Assembly (NCBI GenBank): GCA_002811645.1
Contig: PDIP01000087.1
Location: 59,457 to 123,456, forward strand
Reading direction: 5' to 3'
Length of the DNA stretch: 64,000 nt
Origin: Corallochytrium limacisporum
Taxonomy: Eukaryota > Opisthokonta
Shown: positions 19,304 through 29,392 of the stretch, piece by piece
Numbering within the stretch: the stretch's first letter is position 1
Layout of the letters: each line of letters starts with the position of its first letter
The notes under the pieces: model-generated
The model's input: the letters and a program-made list of their open reading frames with translations, nothing else
Database searches by the model: none
Told to the model about the DNA's origin: nothing
Translations under genes and position numbers: made by a program

Positions 19304-20728
19304 CTATCTTTCATTTCGGTCGCGCCAGACCTGGGCAGCCGTCTGCCCACGCCTATTCTTTGCCTCCCGCAGCCTGACTATTACACTCTTGTCGCTACCC
19401 GCATCAATTTCAGCAATTCGGGTGCCTAACCACGGAAGGACTTTGGAATACGCGGCCTCGTTATCAAACAGAGCAGCAATATGCAGCAAAGTGTTCCCGC
19501 CCTGATCTCTGTGCAGGAATAGGTCAGCTGCCCGGGCTCCAAGGGCCTTGAAGCCCACCTTCTCTCTGGAGCACCCTCCTTCATCGGTTATCCAGATCTG
19601 CCCCGGGGCCAAGTCCGACTGACATGCGTCCTTGAGGCAATACACAGACCACAGACTGAGTGCGGCGTAGAGCCTGATGCCGTAGTCCTTCGGTTCGTCC
19701 GCTTCGGGAATTTCACGCTCCAGGAGCGCCATGATGGCTTCATCAACTGCCTCGCTCTCCTTTATGCGACCAATATAGGCCGATAGAAGCTCTGTAATAC
19801 GGAACGGGAAGGTGAGATCAACGTGCCCGTCGAGATCACCAGTAGGCAGTGGAGCATGCGTGCGTTGCCCATTCGCTCGACATGCAACATGCAGCGGGGT
19901 ACGTCCGTATTTGTCCGTGAAAGACTCTACTGTCGCACTGACCATGTCGGCACAGTGCTTGAAAGAAATCAAACCGCATCGTGACCGCAGCCACCACCAC
20001 ACGAGCATTACACCCGCACACCCGAGGTGGCCAGCTGCCGCACAGTCGTGCAAAGGATTGCACCCGGAATTATCCCTTTGCATGCAGTCCCGCCATTCCC
20101 CTGCCACCGACCGTAAGATCAGTAGAATCAGCGCCCTCACCCGTCCGTGCAAACAAGCGGTGTGGAAATACGTTCGTCCATTGCCAGCCCCCATGTCACG
20201 TGCCATGGGCAGGCGTGCAAGCAAGGACAGGGAGTTTCCAGGCTCCCTGATCGCGATATGAAGGGCGTCCCACCCGTCCTTATTGCGTAGCGTTGCATCA
20301 GCGCCCGCCTCGAGCAGAATCTCTGCGCAGCGACTGGATCCAGGCTCGCGGCTGGCGCAGGCAAGCATCAGCGGAGTCCAGTCCGCTCGCTTGAGCATGT
20401 CAATCATGGCAAATCCTTGCTTTTTGCTCTCTCCTATAAGCCATTTGACGATTTCTGGCCGTCCAGTGCTGCATGCCTCGTGAAGAGGCCTCCGACCATC
20501 ACTATCACCACGGTCTAGTGGAGCGAGGCACTGATCGACTAGCCATTTGGCAATCTCAAAGTGCCCATGGCGGACAGCAAGGACCAAGGCTGGTGTATCC
20601 GCGCCATCAAGGCCTTCACTGGCCCATACAGGCCCCTTATTTCCTTCGGTTTCTTGTACTTCCACTAGACATTTCTGCAAAGTGTCTAGATCACCACTGA
20701 CGCATGCCTTCTGCACACGTTTGAGCAT
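19304..20728 (-). CDS. ANKRD16: Ankyrin repeat protein, ANKRD16-like
   Basis: Mammalian ANKRD16 binds alanyl-tRNA synthetase and accepts serine mis-activated by it, guarding against serine-for-alanine errors. The 474-residue product is a chain of ankyrin repeats. Several blocks read like that family: RRPLHEACSTGRPEIVKWLI, KRADWTPLMLACASRE, RNKDGWDALHIAIREP and GRTYFHTACLHGRVRAL. The KRADWTPLM and NKDGWDALHIA blocks in consecutive repeats are the strongest evidence. The C-terminal 150 residues are looser, with a final GGNTLLHIAALFDNE repeat. The lysines that accept serine in the mouse protein cannot be placed by eye. A generic ankyrin protein is the alternative. Confidence 0.7.
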   Translation of the reverse strand: MLKRVQKACVSGDLDTLQKCLVEVQETEGNKGPVWASEGLDGADTPALVLAVRHGHFEIAKWLVDQCLAPLDRGDSDGRRPLHEACSTGRPEIVKWLIGESKKQGFAMIDMLKRADWTPLMLACASREPGSSRCAEILLEAGADATLRNKDGWDALHIAIREPGNSLSLLARLPMARDMGAGNGRTYFHTACLHGRVRALILLILRSVAGEWRDCMQRDNSGCNPLHDCAAAGHLGCAGVMLVWWWLRSRCGLISFKHCADMVSATVESFTDKYGRTPLHVACRANGQRTHAPLPTGDLDGHVDLTFPFRITELLSAYIGRIKESEAVDEAIMALLEREIPEADEPKDYGIRLYAALSLWSVYCLKDACQSDLAPGQIWITDEGGCSREKVGFKALGARAADLFLHRDQGGNTLLHIAALFDNEAAYSKVLPWLGTRIAEIDAGSDKSVIVRLREAKNRRGQTAAQVWRDRNER

Positions 20729-21262
20729 AGCTCAGCCTTCCCACGTGTCCTCCATGGGTCCCTAAACTGTTCTCACATATTGCCCAAACGTCCATCTACT
20801 ACATTACATGCATTTGGTCACCATGTCAGGCCAATGAACATGCCTGTTCGGAAATAGTTCTGTACCGTTTGTGACGCTCGCGATGGGCACGACCTGGAAG
20901 TCACAGTTGAGACAAGTGCCCTGCCGGTTGTGGTACATCCACTACTGGTATTTCAGAAGTACACGTTTTCGCATACCAGAAAGCCTTGAGAACATGTGAT
21001 TTGAATCCATATACAGATGATTGGAACCCCTTCTGTTCCAAAGGAGCAGGTAACCGGCGACCTTCACTTTTTAGCCCCCGGGAGGTGGGGGCACATTGAA
21101 AAAGAAGAGAGGAAGGCCGGGGGGGGGAAAAGTTTTGAGAGCGAGGAAGGTCTCCAACCCCGCTTTCCCCTTGCCGTCCGCGTAGCAGGGGGGGGGGGCA
21201 AGCGGCCGCAGGGCAAACGTCCGAACGGGGAGTGTGTGCAAAGTAAACCCGTGAGTTGTGAC
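20729..21262. other. Intergenic region with poly-G tracts
   Basis: It holds the ANKRD16 promoter side and G tracts at about 21119-21127 and 21187-21196. No gene was seen. Confidence 0.4.
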
Positions 21263-21790
21263 ATGGCTATTATTGAGACACGAAAGTTCTACGCCACGAA
21301 GATCGCTGATAATGAGCAGAAATTTTTCCTCAAGCAGCAATCGGAGGCAGCGCAATGAGGAGTCTTTCCAGGTAGACCGACAGGACTTGGAGATGGACGC
21401 GGCTCTGGAGATCTTGGACGTGCAGTCTTCGAGACGCAGCTACGCAAGCTCAAGAGCAACCGTGACAAGCTCGCGAGTGAAAAAGATCCAAGATCTCAGT
21501 ATTCAGATCCAGGAAAAGGAGAGCGAACTCAAGCGTTACCATCAACAGAACAATGCCCTCCGCCTCAATATTGAAGATCTAAAGGCCACAGCGACAGAAA
21601 GAGTTCCGGTCCCTGCATCCAGAGTCAGTGAAGATAAGGGCCATGGCTGGGAATCAGAACATGCAGCAGGATCCAAAGGAAAACTCAACGACCAAAGATG
21701 CGAAATTCTGACCTTCCCCGTATACGTAAGCTTCAAGCCATCTTAGAAGGTCAAAAATCTACTAGCAAGGGTGGATCAAAGCCAAGATAA
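21263..21790 (+). pseudogene. Broken coiled-coil gene with several single-base frame changes
   Basis: From the ATG at 21263 the first frame reads MAIIETRKFYATKIADNEQK and stops at 21356. Protein-like charged sequence carries on in the next frame (NEESFQVDRQDLEMDAALEI). In the third frame over 21425-21480 it reads FETQLRKLKSNRDKLASEK, then returns to the second frame for IQDLSIQIQEKESELKRYHQ and on to NIEDLK. A last frame (KLQAILEGQKST) runs to a stop at 21788. Each step fits a one-base change, for instance in the five-A run at 21480-21484. Read across the breaks, it is a helical coiled coil of 150 or so residues. The family is not recognised. It may be a pseudogene or poor sequence near the gap at 21946. 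Confidence 0.5.
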
Positions 21791-21945
21791 CATGCACAAG
21801 TGGTAAGAGCTTCAACAAAGTTTACTGCTCATCTCTAACATGTCCCTATCATGTCGATGGTGGCTTAGCGAGCCAGTGATACAGCCTAGGGTATTCACCC
21901 ACAAACCTGGTCCCCTCCCTTCTTTCCTCTTCCCCCTCTACCCTC

Positions 21946-22175
21946 NNNNNNNNNNNNNNNNNNNNNNNNNNNNNNNNNNNNNNNNNNNNNNNNNNNNNNN
22001 NNNNNNNNNNNNNNNNNNNNNNNNNNNNNNNNNNNNNNNNNNNNNNNNNNNNNNNNNNNNNNNNNNNNNNNNNNNNNNNNNNNNNNNNNNNNNNNNNNNN
22101 NNNNNNNNNNNNNNNNNNNNNNNNNNNNNNNNNNNNNNNNNNNNNNNNNNNNNNNNNNNNNNNNNNNNNNNNNNN
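21946..22175. other. Assembly gap (230 N)
   Basis: The run of N is preceded by a C/T-rich stretch and followed by CCCCCCGG, so the missing piece is probably GC-rich and hard to sequence. Confidence 0.99.
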
Positions 22176-23608
22176 CCCCCCGGTTCTCTACTTTTCTCAA
22201 CCTCTCCCGCCCCCCTCCCACCAAGGGGACAAAGAGAATTCTCGACCATACCCGCAAAATCTCTTCAGTCCCCCATAGTCACCGGTGGATAAAATAGGCC
22301 CCGTCAACAGCCAATCACAAAACCGGAGGACACGAAAATATTTCCAGAGGAGGGGGAGGGGCGGATGCCCTTAGTGACCAATTGCTTCGTACAGGTCCTG
22401 GCCATCTCCAATTTCTTATGTCAATATTAAATTCACTGTATACTAAGCGTATCACTTTTTATTATGCATCTGCCGACTTGCGCCAGTATCAATAAATCTG
22501 CAGTGGGAGGCCGGCGTGGACTTTCTCTGCTACACTTCGTCTTGCTGCCGCTCGCATCTCTGCCCACCTGCCAGGCCCTGCCACAACTCGACAGCCACGG
22601 CACGTTCTCTCCCCGTTGTTTTTGCTTGCCCGTGGCAAAAATATTCTCGGCTTCTGTCCGCTTTCCCAAATCAGCGCAGAGCTGCTGACAAACGATGAAA
22701 CGGTCCGTGCGGACGCGAGAAGCTGGTGGGCTTGCATGCCAGGCCACACAGCAGCTTGCAGCGTAGGAGAACGGTAACGGGTGTGTGACAAAAACGGGAG
22801 AGCCGCGCACACCAAAGGCGTGGCAGCTTGCCTTGGGACGAAGGGGAAGATTGAAAGAAGGGGAGGGTGGTGGGGAAAGATTGATTGGCTTAATGGTAGC
22901 TAATGGTCGGCGCGAAAATCCAAACTTTGGCGCAAGGGACGAGTATTTTTGTTCTGTTTCTCTTTGGAAGCAAACCAGCGCGTTTTACCTCCCCTCGGTC
23001 CCCACCCCCCCCCCGGCATTTTTCTCTTCCACCCGCGGGCGGGCAAGGGAGGACATGAGAACTCTTAGTTAGAGCTGCGGTGAACCTGGGACGGGAAAGA
23101 GACATTGATTCCCTGTCCATTTTCTCTGCTCCTCTGTGTGGCTCAAGGGGCAGCGCCCCAGAACGGGCAAGCAGCAGGCGATCGGTAGAATGCGAGAGTA
23201 TACTCCCTGCTTGATATGTTGGTGCAGGGTTTAGTGTTCATCCTGCATCATTGGAATTTGATAGTGGATTTTCTACTGCGGCCCTTTGGCACAACAATAA
23301 CCATCGATATTGCCTTGCATTGTCCAGCTTAATTATGGAGTCTGATTCATGAGATCAAGCTATTTGAGAGCCCCGACATACTGACCTTCTGAAGAGTGCC
23401 TGGCGGGGATCATATCCGTGTGAGATTGTGTCTCTATAGCTTGCGTAGCCGTTCAGTCAGAGTACGCCAAGAAATGAGTAAAGACACGGGTGTGACAAAG
23501 GGATAGATATGCGAGTTGGAGATACTAGTGTGTGAAATATGTAGATACCATTCAAGACCTTAGCCTTGTCTGAAACGAACCCTAGAATACATACAGATAA
23601 AGATAGCC
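22176..23608. other. Promoter-like region upstream of the RhoGEF gene
   Basis: There is a CCAAT box near 22309 and another (ATTGG) near 22884, two E2F-type sites at 22909-22933 and a C10 tract near 23005. A stretch at 22440-22810 is open on the minus strand but does not look protein-coding. No other gene was recognised. Confidence 0.45.
22909..22933. promoter_or_regulatory. Pair of E2F-type sites
   Basis: GGCGCGAAAA at 22909-22918 (minus-strand TTTTCGCGCC) and TTTGGCGC at 22926-22933 both match TTTSSCGC and lie eight bases apart in opposite orientation, 25 bases from a CCAAT box. The nearest downstream gene is the RhoGEF, about 680 bases away. Confidence 0.5.
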
Positions 23609-26386
23609 ATGAGCAGAACCTCGCTTGGCAAGGGAAGGCCACAAGGAACCCTTGCCATGCAAGGTGACTCGGTCCTTGATTTCATTTTCGTCGGGAAGGT
23701 GTTCACTGAATACCGGATTTGTCGAAAAGAAGAGGTGTCATGCAATTCGGCGGTAGCGGCCATCGCTAGTGATGGTGCTGCTCCCTGTATGTTTGTGGAG
23801 CGTACATTAGAATATGCGGGACGGATTACGTTTAACCCCGTACCAGCCACCGCTCACTCGCGCCGCCTCAATCGCACAGCCTTTTTGAATTACGTGAAGG
23901 CTCGTGTTGGTTCCTCACAAGGTGCTTTGGAATATGACGCGGCAGATGCGACCTACAACCTCGCAAATCTGCTACAGATCATTCTGCTGGACGAGGTACG
24001 GAAGGATGCGGACCGGAAGAATGAGTTTGCGTTCTATCTGACTGTGAATATCCAGCGCTCCGGCACAGACTCGACTCGACAAAGCACTGGTCTACACAAA
24101 TCATTGGAAGCTCTTAGTTTTGAAGAATGGGATGACGGTGTTCTGTCGGATTCTATGGAACCGGTCACCCCAATGACTCCAAACCTTGCGAATCCTATGA
24201 TTTCAGTGATTGGTGCTGATGAGGAAAAGGCGGCAGCAGCCAAGAGAAAGATTGCGGCCGCTGCAATCGGTGCCAAAGATGTCGCTCACTCTCAGAGTCT
24301 GCTCTCGAGGAATTCCGTATCGACGGCATCGGAAACGGACACCATAGCGCCCCTCCCAATTGGCGAAGCTGGAAGTGCTGCAGCCAAAGTTTCTGCTGCG
24401 GCCCCTGCCCAGCTCGAGGCAGACAAGCGTCAATCTTCCACGCAGAGCGCAAGGCATCACTCCGCGCCTGTTATGCCATCACCGGACGTTGCACGAAGTG
24501 GCAAGAACGTGGCAAACGGTCTCTCATCTTCCTCTGAAGTACCGAAGAGGCCCATGACTCCGTTTGGCATGGCGCTCTCTGAGTTTCATCACACAGAGCG
24601 AACCTTCCTGCAGGGCTTGGACGTGCTCTACACCGGCTACTACATTCCCTTCAAGGAAAACATGGGCGAGAAGGAGGCAGATCGCTTAATTGGGAATGTT
24701 CCGGAGGTGCGCTCGCTGCACCGCATGATTTTGTCGGGTGTGGCTGGTATATTGGCTGTGTACGAGAACTCTAGCGATGTCGAGAAAACTGTAGAAGCGA
24801 TTGCTTGTCTCTTCTTAGATATGCGCACGAAATTTAGCGTCCAAATTGACTACATTACTGGCCAAGATCAAGCATTCAAGGCCCGTCGCACCCTCCTTCA
24901 GAAGGATGAATCCATGCGACGGTTCATGCAGCAGTGTCAGCGAGATAGTGGTAGTCCATTCTACGTCGATGATCTGATGAACTCGGTGTTTCAGCGCATC
25001 ACTCGTTACCCTTTGCTGTGTGAGCAACTGTTCAAGGGCTGTAAGCACTCAGGCAACGTAGCTAGCCAGGCCATCCTTGGCTTGCTGACCCGCTTCTTCC
25101 AGACAATCATTCGACACATTAACGAGATCAAGCGCGACCAGGAACTCCAAGAGATTGCTCGTTTTGCCTATGTCCTCGATGAACGCAGTCGAAGCGCGGC
25201 CAAGGGTTTGGGGAACGTACTAACGGGACAGGTAGCAAATCTAGCCACCCAGGGACTGAGCACAGATTACTACGGCAAGATCCTGTTCGAGGATGAACTA
25301 CTATGCTACCTACCAGACAAGCAGAAGTTCAAACCCTACCATGTCATCGTGTTTGAGGATGTTGTATTCATTGTCACCATCGACCAAGTCAACCCGAGTG
25401 TTGCCAAGCGGATCTTCCTCAAGGACCATTGCATGCGCAGGATTAGTGCCCAGCAGCTTCGCCTTGAGAAGCCTGATCTTTACGCTCTGTGCGTCCGGGA
25501 TGGATCCAAAGAGAAGCGGCTGTCCGGCGGCCGCATCGCCTTCTCTGCCATCATTGTGCCGCTGTTGGACAGTGCAAGTGCTGCCGGCCTTCGTGACGCC
25601 CTGCGAACTGCTGTGGCCTGTGGCCGCAACAGGTCTTTCCTCGACGCCGAGGATGCCACCAAAGGACACCAACTAGCCACCTACACCTTCCCACCGCTCA
25701 TGGTCTGTGATGTCTGCGACCGAGAGATGCTCGGGGGCAATGGCCAGGGAGTCAGGTGCCGCCGTTGCCTTCTGCAGTGTCACACCTCGTGCTTTGCCGC
25801 CGTCCATGGTGACACGGCAACTACACGTATCGACTTGAACTGCGATTCCACCGAAGTACTGGTCAGTCGCGAACGCAAGGCACAGGCCATCCAGGGTATG
25901 CATTTTCTCAATGCCGACACGGCGGCTCTATTGCATTCGGTGCGGATGGCACAATTGCACGCTGCCGAGGACAGCCACGCCTACCGTCAGTACCGCAGCA
26001 ATAGCACCGGAGAGGCAATTCAGGCACGGCAAAATCTTCAGCAAATCTCCAGTGTCCTACGTCCAGGTGATTTGCACGCAACCAATTGTGCGACCAGTGA
26101 ATGGCAGCTTGATGATGCCGCAGTGGAGGGAACAAAGGTTGAGAAGAGCTTGAAAAGTGTCAAGAAATGGATCAAGTATGGTGGAAAGGTCAGGCGGTCC
26201 CACTCTAGTGAGAATCTAGATCAATTACTACGCTTCAGTGTGAACAGTGGCAACCAGAGCTTCTTTTCGGGCCCGTCCGCAAATGACAGGCAAGACAGTG
26301 GGACAAACAGTGGCAATAGCTCTCCAAAAGTCGGACGGCGACGTCAATTCACAATCAGTTTCGGCTCCAAGATTGGGATGCCTTGA
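23609..26386 (+). CDS. Rho-family guanine nucleotide exchange factor with DH, PH and C1 domains
   Basis: The 925-residue protein should activate Rho GTPases at membranes. The DH domain spans about 317-510, starting FGMALSEFHHTERTFLQGLD and containing FQRITRYPLLCEQL, the conserved third helix block. A PH domain follows at about 552-680 (GKILFEDELLCYLPDKQKFK, HVIVFEDVVFIV). A C1 zinc finger lies at about 687-735: H-x12-C-x2-C-x13-C-x2-C-x4-H-x2-C is intact, but the final cysteine is not at the usual spacing, so one zinc site may be altered. The N-terminal 310 residues are unrecognised and end in an Ala/Ser-rich linker; the C-terminal 190 are basic and Ser-rich. The domain order recalls VAV and GEF-H1 groups without fitting either. 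Confidence 0.88.
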   Translation: MSRTSLGKGRPQGTLAMQGDSVLDFIFVGKVFTEYRICRKEEVSCNSAVAAIASDGAAPCMFVERTLEYAGRITFNPVPATAHSRRLNRTAFLNYVKARVGSSQGALEYDAADATYNLANLLQIILLDEVRKDADRKNEFAFYLTVNIQRSGTDSTRQSTGLHKSLEALSFEEWDDGVLSDSMEPVTPMTPNLANPMISVIGADEEKAAAAKRKIAAAAIGAKDVAHSQSLLSRNSVSTASETDTIAPLPIGEAGSAAAKVSAAAPAQLEADKRQSSTQSARHHSAPVMPSPDVARSGKNVANGLSSSSEVPKRPMTPFGMALSEFHHTERTFLQGLDVLYTGYYIPFKENMGEKEADRLIGNVPEVRSLHRMILSGVAGILAVYENSSDVEKTVEAIACLFLDMRTKFSVQIDYITGQDQAFKARRTLLQKDESMRRFMQQCQRDSGSPFYVDDLMNSVFQRITRYPLLCEQLFKGCKHSGNVASQAILGLLTRFFQTIIRHINEIKRDQELQEIARFAYVLDERSRSAAKGLGNVLTGQVANLATQGLSTDYYGKILFEDELLCYLPDKQKFKPYHVIVFEDVVFIVTIDQVNPSVAKRIFLKDHCMRRISAQQLRLEKPDLYALCVRDGSKEKRLSGGRIAFSAIIVPLLDSASAAGLRDALRTAVACGRNRSFLDAEDATKGHQLATYTFPPLMVCDVCDREMLGGNGQGVRCRRCLLQCHTSCFAAVHGDTATTRIDLNCDSTEVLVSRERKAQAIQGMHFLNADTAALLHSVRMAQLHAAEDSHAYRQYRSNSTGEAIQARQNLQQISSVLRPGDLHATNCATSEWQLDDAAVEGTKVEKSLKSVKKWIKYGGKVRRSHSSENLDQLLRFSVNSGNQSFFSGPSANDRQDSGTNSGNSSPKVGRRRQFTISFGSKIGMP

Positions 26387-26858
26387 GAAGGGCATCCAAT
26401 TCCCACTGCCATCGGATGCGCATGAACACTGTGTGCATTCCGAACCCAACTGCAAATAGTTAACTGTAGTATTTTTCATTGTCTGTAATCATAGTTAAAG
26501 TTATATACATACACTCCCCATACTGTTCATATCTATACGATAGGTAAATCAAACGTGTTGGTGTGAGTGTACTGGGCGGGTCTGTCCCCCCCCCTGCTTT
26601 CCCTGTGCGGTTCCGTGACTCAATTTGCTAGCTGAAGTCAACAAAGTCGAGTGCGCCGGGTCTTTTCTCCCTTGGCCAAAGTGCACATGCCAAAGAGTGA
26701 GCCGTTCGTGCGCAGGTTTACAAAGGCCAGTCTCAGTTACCTATGACAGACAGTTAGTTCGTATAGCTCCAGAAAGCGAAAGAGCGTCCATTGTATTGGT
26801 ATGAATCAAACCAAATGTAGACAGAAAGAGAGTACAGACGTAGGCAGACGCAGACAAG
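26387..26858. other. Intergenic region upstream of GFM2
   Basis: It holds the RhoGEF 3' flank and the GFM2 promoter, with a C8-C9 tract near 26587. Nothing else was recognised. Confidence 0.4.
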
Positions 26859-29189
26859 ATGTTAATAGGACGAGCGAGTACCAGGACGGGCCTGGCGCCA
26901 CTGGCACACCGTGCCATGACGAATCGGCCGTTTCGGCCTACATGTACTCACTACTTTTCCACCTCACACAAAAAGAGACATGAACCCAACTTACCACTTA
27001 GCAATGACACCATATCCCACATTCGTAACATTGGCATCATGGCACACATTGACGCAGGCAAGACGACGTTGACGGAGCGTTTGCTGTTTTACTCGGGTAC
27101 AGTTGACAATGTTGGAGAAGTACACGATGGTAACACCATCACCGATTACATGGAACAGGAACGGGAACGGGGCATTACTATTACCTCTGCTGCCGTATCC
27201 TTTCCCTGGAGAGACTCACGGATCAACTTGATCGACACTCCAGGCCATGTTGATTTTACATTCGAGGTTGAGAGAAGCCTGCGCGTCCTGGATGGTGCGG
27301 TGGCCGTCTATGATGGTGTCGCCGGTGTTGAGGCCCAGAGCCATACTGTTTGGAGGCAGGCCAATCGCTACAGACTGCCACGCCTGGTCTTCGTGAACAA
27401 AATGGACCGTGTCGGTGCAGATTTTGGCAAATGTGTCCGAGAGATTCGGGAGAAATTGCAAGGTAATCCATTAGTTTGCACGTACCCACTGAATGAAGGT
27501 GATCATTTCAAGGAGATTATGGATGTAGTAAACCTGCAGAAGCTGACATATACGAATGACGGCGATGGCAAGGAGTTTGCAGTCACAAACTTTGCAACTC
27601 TAGGACGAAGCGACCCAAAGCTTGCAGAGGGGCTTTTGGTGCGCCGTGAGGAATTATGTGAGGCATTAGCAGACGCTGACTCAGCTTTTGCTGAGACTTG
27701 GCTGGATGTTGACGGCAGTCCATTGATGATCGACACCGAGGTAATCAAAGAGTCACTACGCAAGACCACTCGTCTCGGGCGTGTGCAACCAACCTTTGCC
27801 GGCAGCGCGTACAAGAACAAAGGAGTGCAGCCCCTGCTGGATGCTGTGGTAGATTTTCTGCCACCGCCCCACTTCTCAATTGACCACAGCAGTGTTAGGG
27901 GAGGCAAGAATGCTGGAAAGCACGTTCCTGTGGCACAGCAGCCATTGCATGCTTACGTCTTCAAGCTTATTCACAGTCCACAACGAGGCCCCTTGGCCTT
28001 CATCCGCATCTATTCGGGAACTATTAAGGCAGGTATGCAGCTGTGGAATGTGAATCATCGTTTGGAGGATCGTGTCATCAATCTGTTGGAACCGTTCGCG
28101 GATGAACTGCGCCTGATCAAGAGCAGCACTGCCGGTCATATTGTGGTCGGAGTTGGCATCAAGGGTGCCAATACGGGAGACACTCTGGTAGATGCAAATG
28201 CAGCCAAGGGAAGCGCCGTCGAGGAACTGCCCGTGGTGCGTCCGCCGCCTCCCGTTTTCATTTGCACCATCGAACCGGAACGCAGCAGCGATGTTGAAGA
28301 CCTGAAAGAGGCATTGATCAAGCTTCAGCGAGAGGATCCATCTTTCCACGTCGATTTCGAGGCGTCTGGTGCTATTGAGTTGAAAGGAATGGGTGAGCTA
28401 CATCTCGAGATCCTTAGGGACCGCATCGAACGCGAGTATAACATTCAGACAGAACTGGGAAGCATTGAAGTGAGCTACAAGGAGCGACCCCTCACAAACG
28501 CAAACGTGAGCTTTGAATTAGATCGTCTCATTGGTGGCCGGCAGTGTCGGGGCGCCATCGAGCTTACTATCAAGCGGCGGGAGGTGGGTGATGAACTCGG
28601 GGCCAATGAAGAGGAAGACTCACCAAAGAAGAAAGCACTGGCGCCTGTTGTTCTCGACTTGGACACCAAACCACTGATGAAGCGAGGTCTCAGCATGAGT
28701 GAGACCGTGCGTTTGTTGAACGAAGGCTTTGAAAATGCGTGTCTCTCTGGACCAGATATGGGCTTCCCAATCGTTGATACCTCCGTACATGTCAAGGGAC
28801 TGGAGCTGCACCGGGACAGCCCACCCGCAACAGTAACATATCTTGCGCGTGATGCAATCACCGAGGCCATTCGGAGAGCCGGTAGTGAGACGCTGGAGCC
28901 TGTGATGTCTCTGGAAATGAGCATGGACCCAACCTACCTCGGAGACGTCCTCACGGATCTGACCAGCCAGCGTGAAGGCGAGGTCAAGGAGATGCAGGAA
29001 GGTACGGGACAAATGCGGCAACTCAGGGCACTAGTTCCTCTTAAGAATATGATTGGGTACTCCACGGTATTTAGAGCCCTGAGTAAGGGCCACGGATCCT
29101 ACACTATGGAATTCCATTCGTACCGCCAGCTCTCACAGGCCCAAAAGGAAGCACTTCGCACCGAATACGGAGGCCTGGGTACCTTTTGA
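26859..29189 (+). CDS. GFM2: Mitochondrial elongation factor G2 (ribosome recycling GTPase)
   Basis: mtEF-G2 works with ribosome recycling factor to split mitochondrial ribosomes and, unlike EF-G1, does not drive translocation. The 776-residue protein begins with an Arg/Thr-rich, acid-poor leader of about 40 residues suited to mitochondrial import. It then has G1 MAHIDAGKTTLTERLL at about 60, G2 ERERGITITSAAV, G3 LIDTPGHVDFT and G4 VNKMDRVGA. Diagnostic stretches such as YKNKGVQPLLDAVVDFLPPP, QRGPLAFIRIYSGTIK, LQREDPSFHV and MGELHLEILRDRI follow GFM2 more than GFM1. Domains II to V are complete to GYSTVFRALSKG near the end. Confidence 0.9.
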   Translation: MLIGRASTRTGLAPLAHRAMTNRPFRPTCTHYFSTSHKKRHEPNLPLSNDTISHIRNIGIMAHIDAGKTTLTERLLFYSGTVDNVGEVHDGNTITDYMEQERERGITITSAAVSFPWRDSRINLIDTPGHVDFTFEVERSLRVLDGAVAVYDGVAGVEAQSHTVWRQANRYRLPRLVFVNKMDRVGADFGKCVREIREKLQGNPLVCTYPLNEGDHFKEIMDVVNLQKLTYTNDGDGKEFAVTNFATLGRSDPKLAEGLLVRREELCEALADADSAFAETWLDVDGSPLMIDTEVIKESLRKTTRLGRVQPTFAGSAYKNKGVQPLLDAVVDFLPPPHFSIDHSSVRGGKNAGKHVPVAQQPLHAYVFKLIHSPQRGPLAFIRIYSGTIKAGMQLWNVNHRLEDRVINLLEPFADELRLIKSSTAGHIVVGVGIKGANTGDTLVDANAAKGSAVEELPVVRPPPPVFICTIEPERSSDVEDLKEALIKLQREDPSFHVDFEASGAIELKGMGELHLEILRDRIEREYNIQTELGSIEVSYKERPLTNANVSFELDRLIGGRQCRGAIELTIKRREVGDELGANEEEDSPKKKALAPVVLDLDTKPLMKRGLSMSETVRLLNEGFENACLSGPDMGFPIVDTSVHVKGLELHRDSPPATVTYLARDAITEAIRRAGSETLEPVMSLEMSMDPTYLGDVLTDLTSQREGEVKEMQEGTGQMRQLRALVPLKNMIGYSTVFRALSKGHGSYTMEFHSYRQLSQAQKEALRTEYGGLGTF

Positions 29190-29392
29190 GTATAGAGAGA
29201 CACAAAAGAGACCCGACAGCTGGGAACATATGGTAGGGCGGATGTAGACTTATATAGCAATACACTTACGATAGCGATGAAGATGACGACGACCACGACA
29301 ATAATGGTGATGATGATTTCTGACTTTGCCATTGGATAGAACGATGAATTTGGCTCGAAGGAGCCAGACCTTGCTGTCTTTCTCTGCCTCGT

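Noticed and set aside
29275-29325. GATGATGAT words resembling snoRNA C boxes, with a CTGA nearby
   Set aside because: They belong to a GAT/GAC simple repeat, and the spacing from the box to CTGA is only a few bases.
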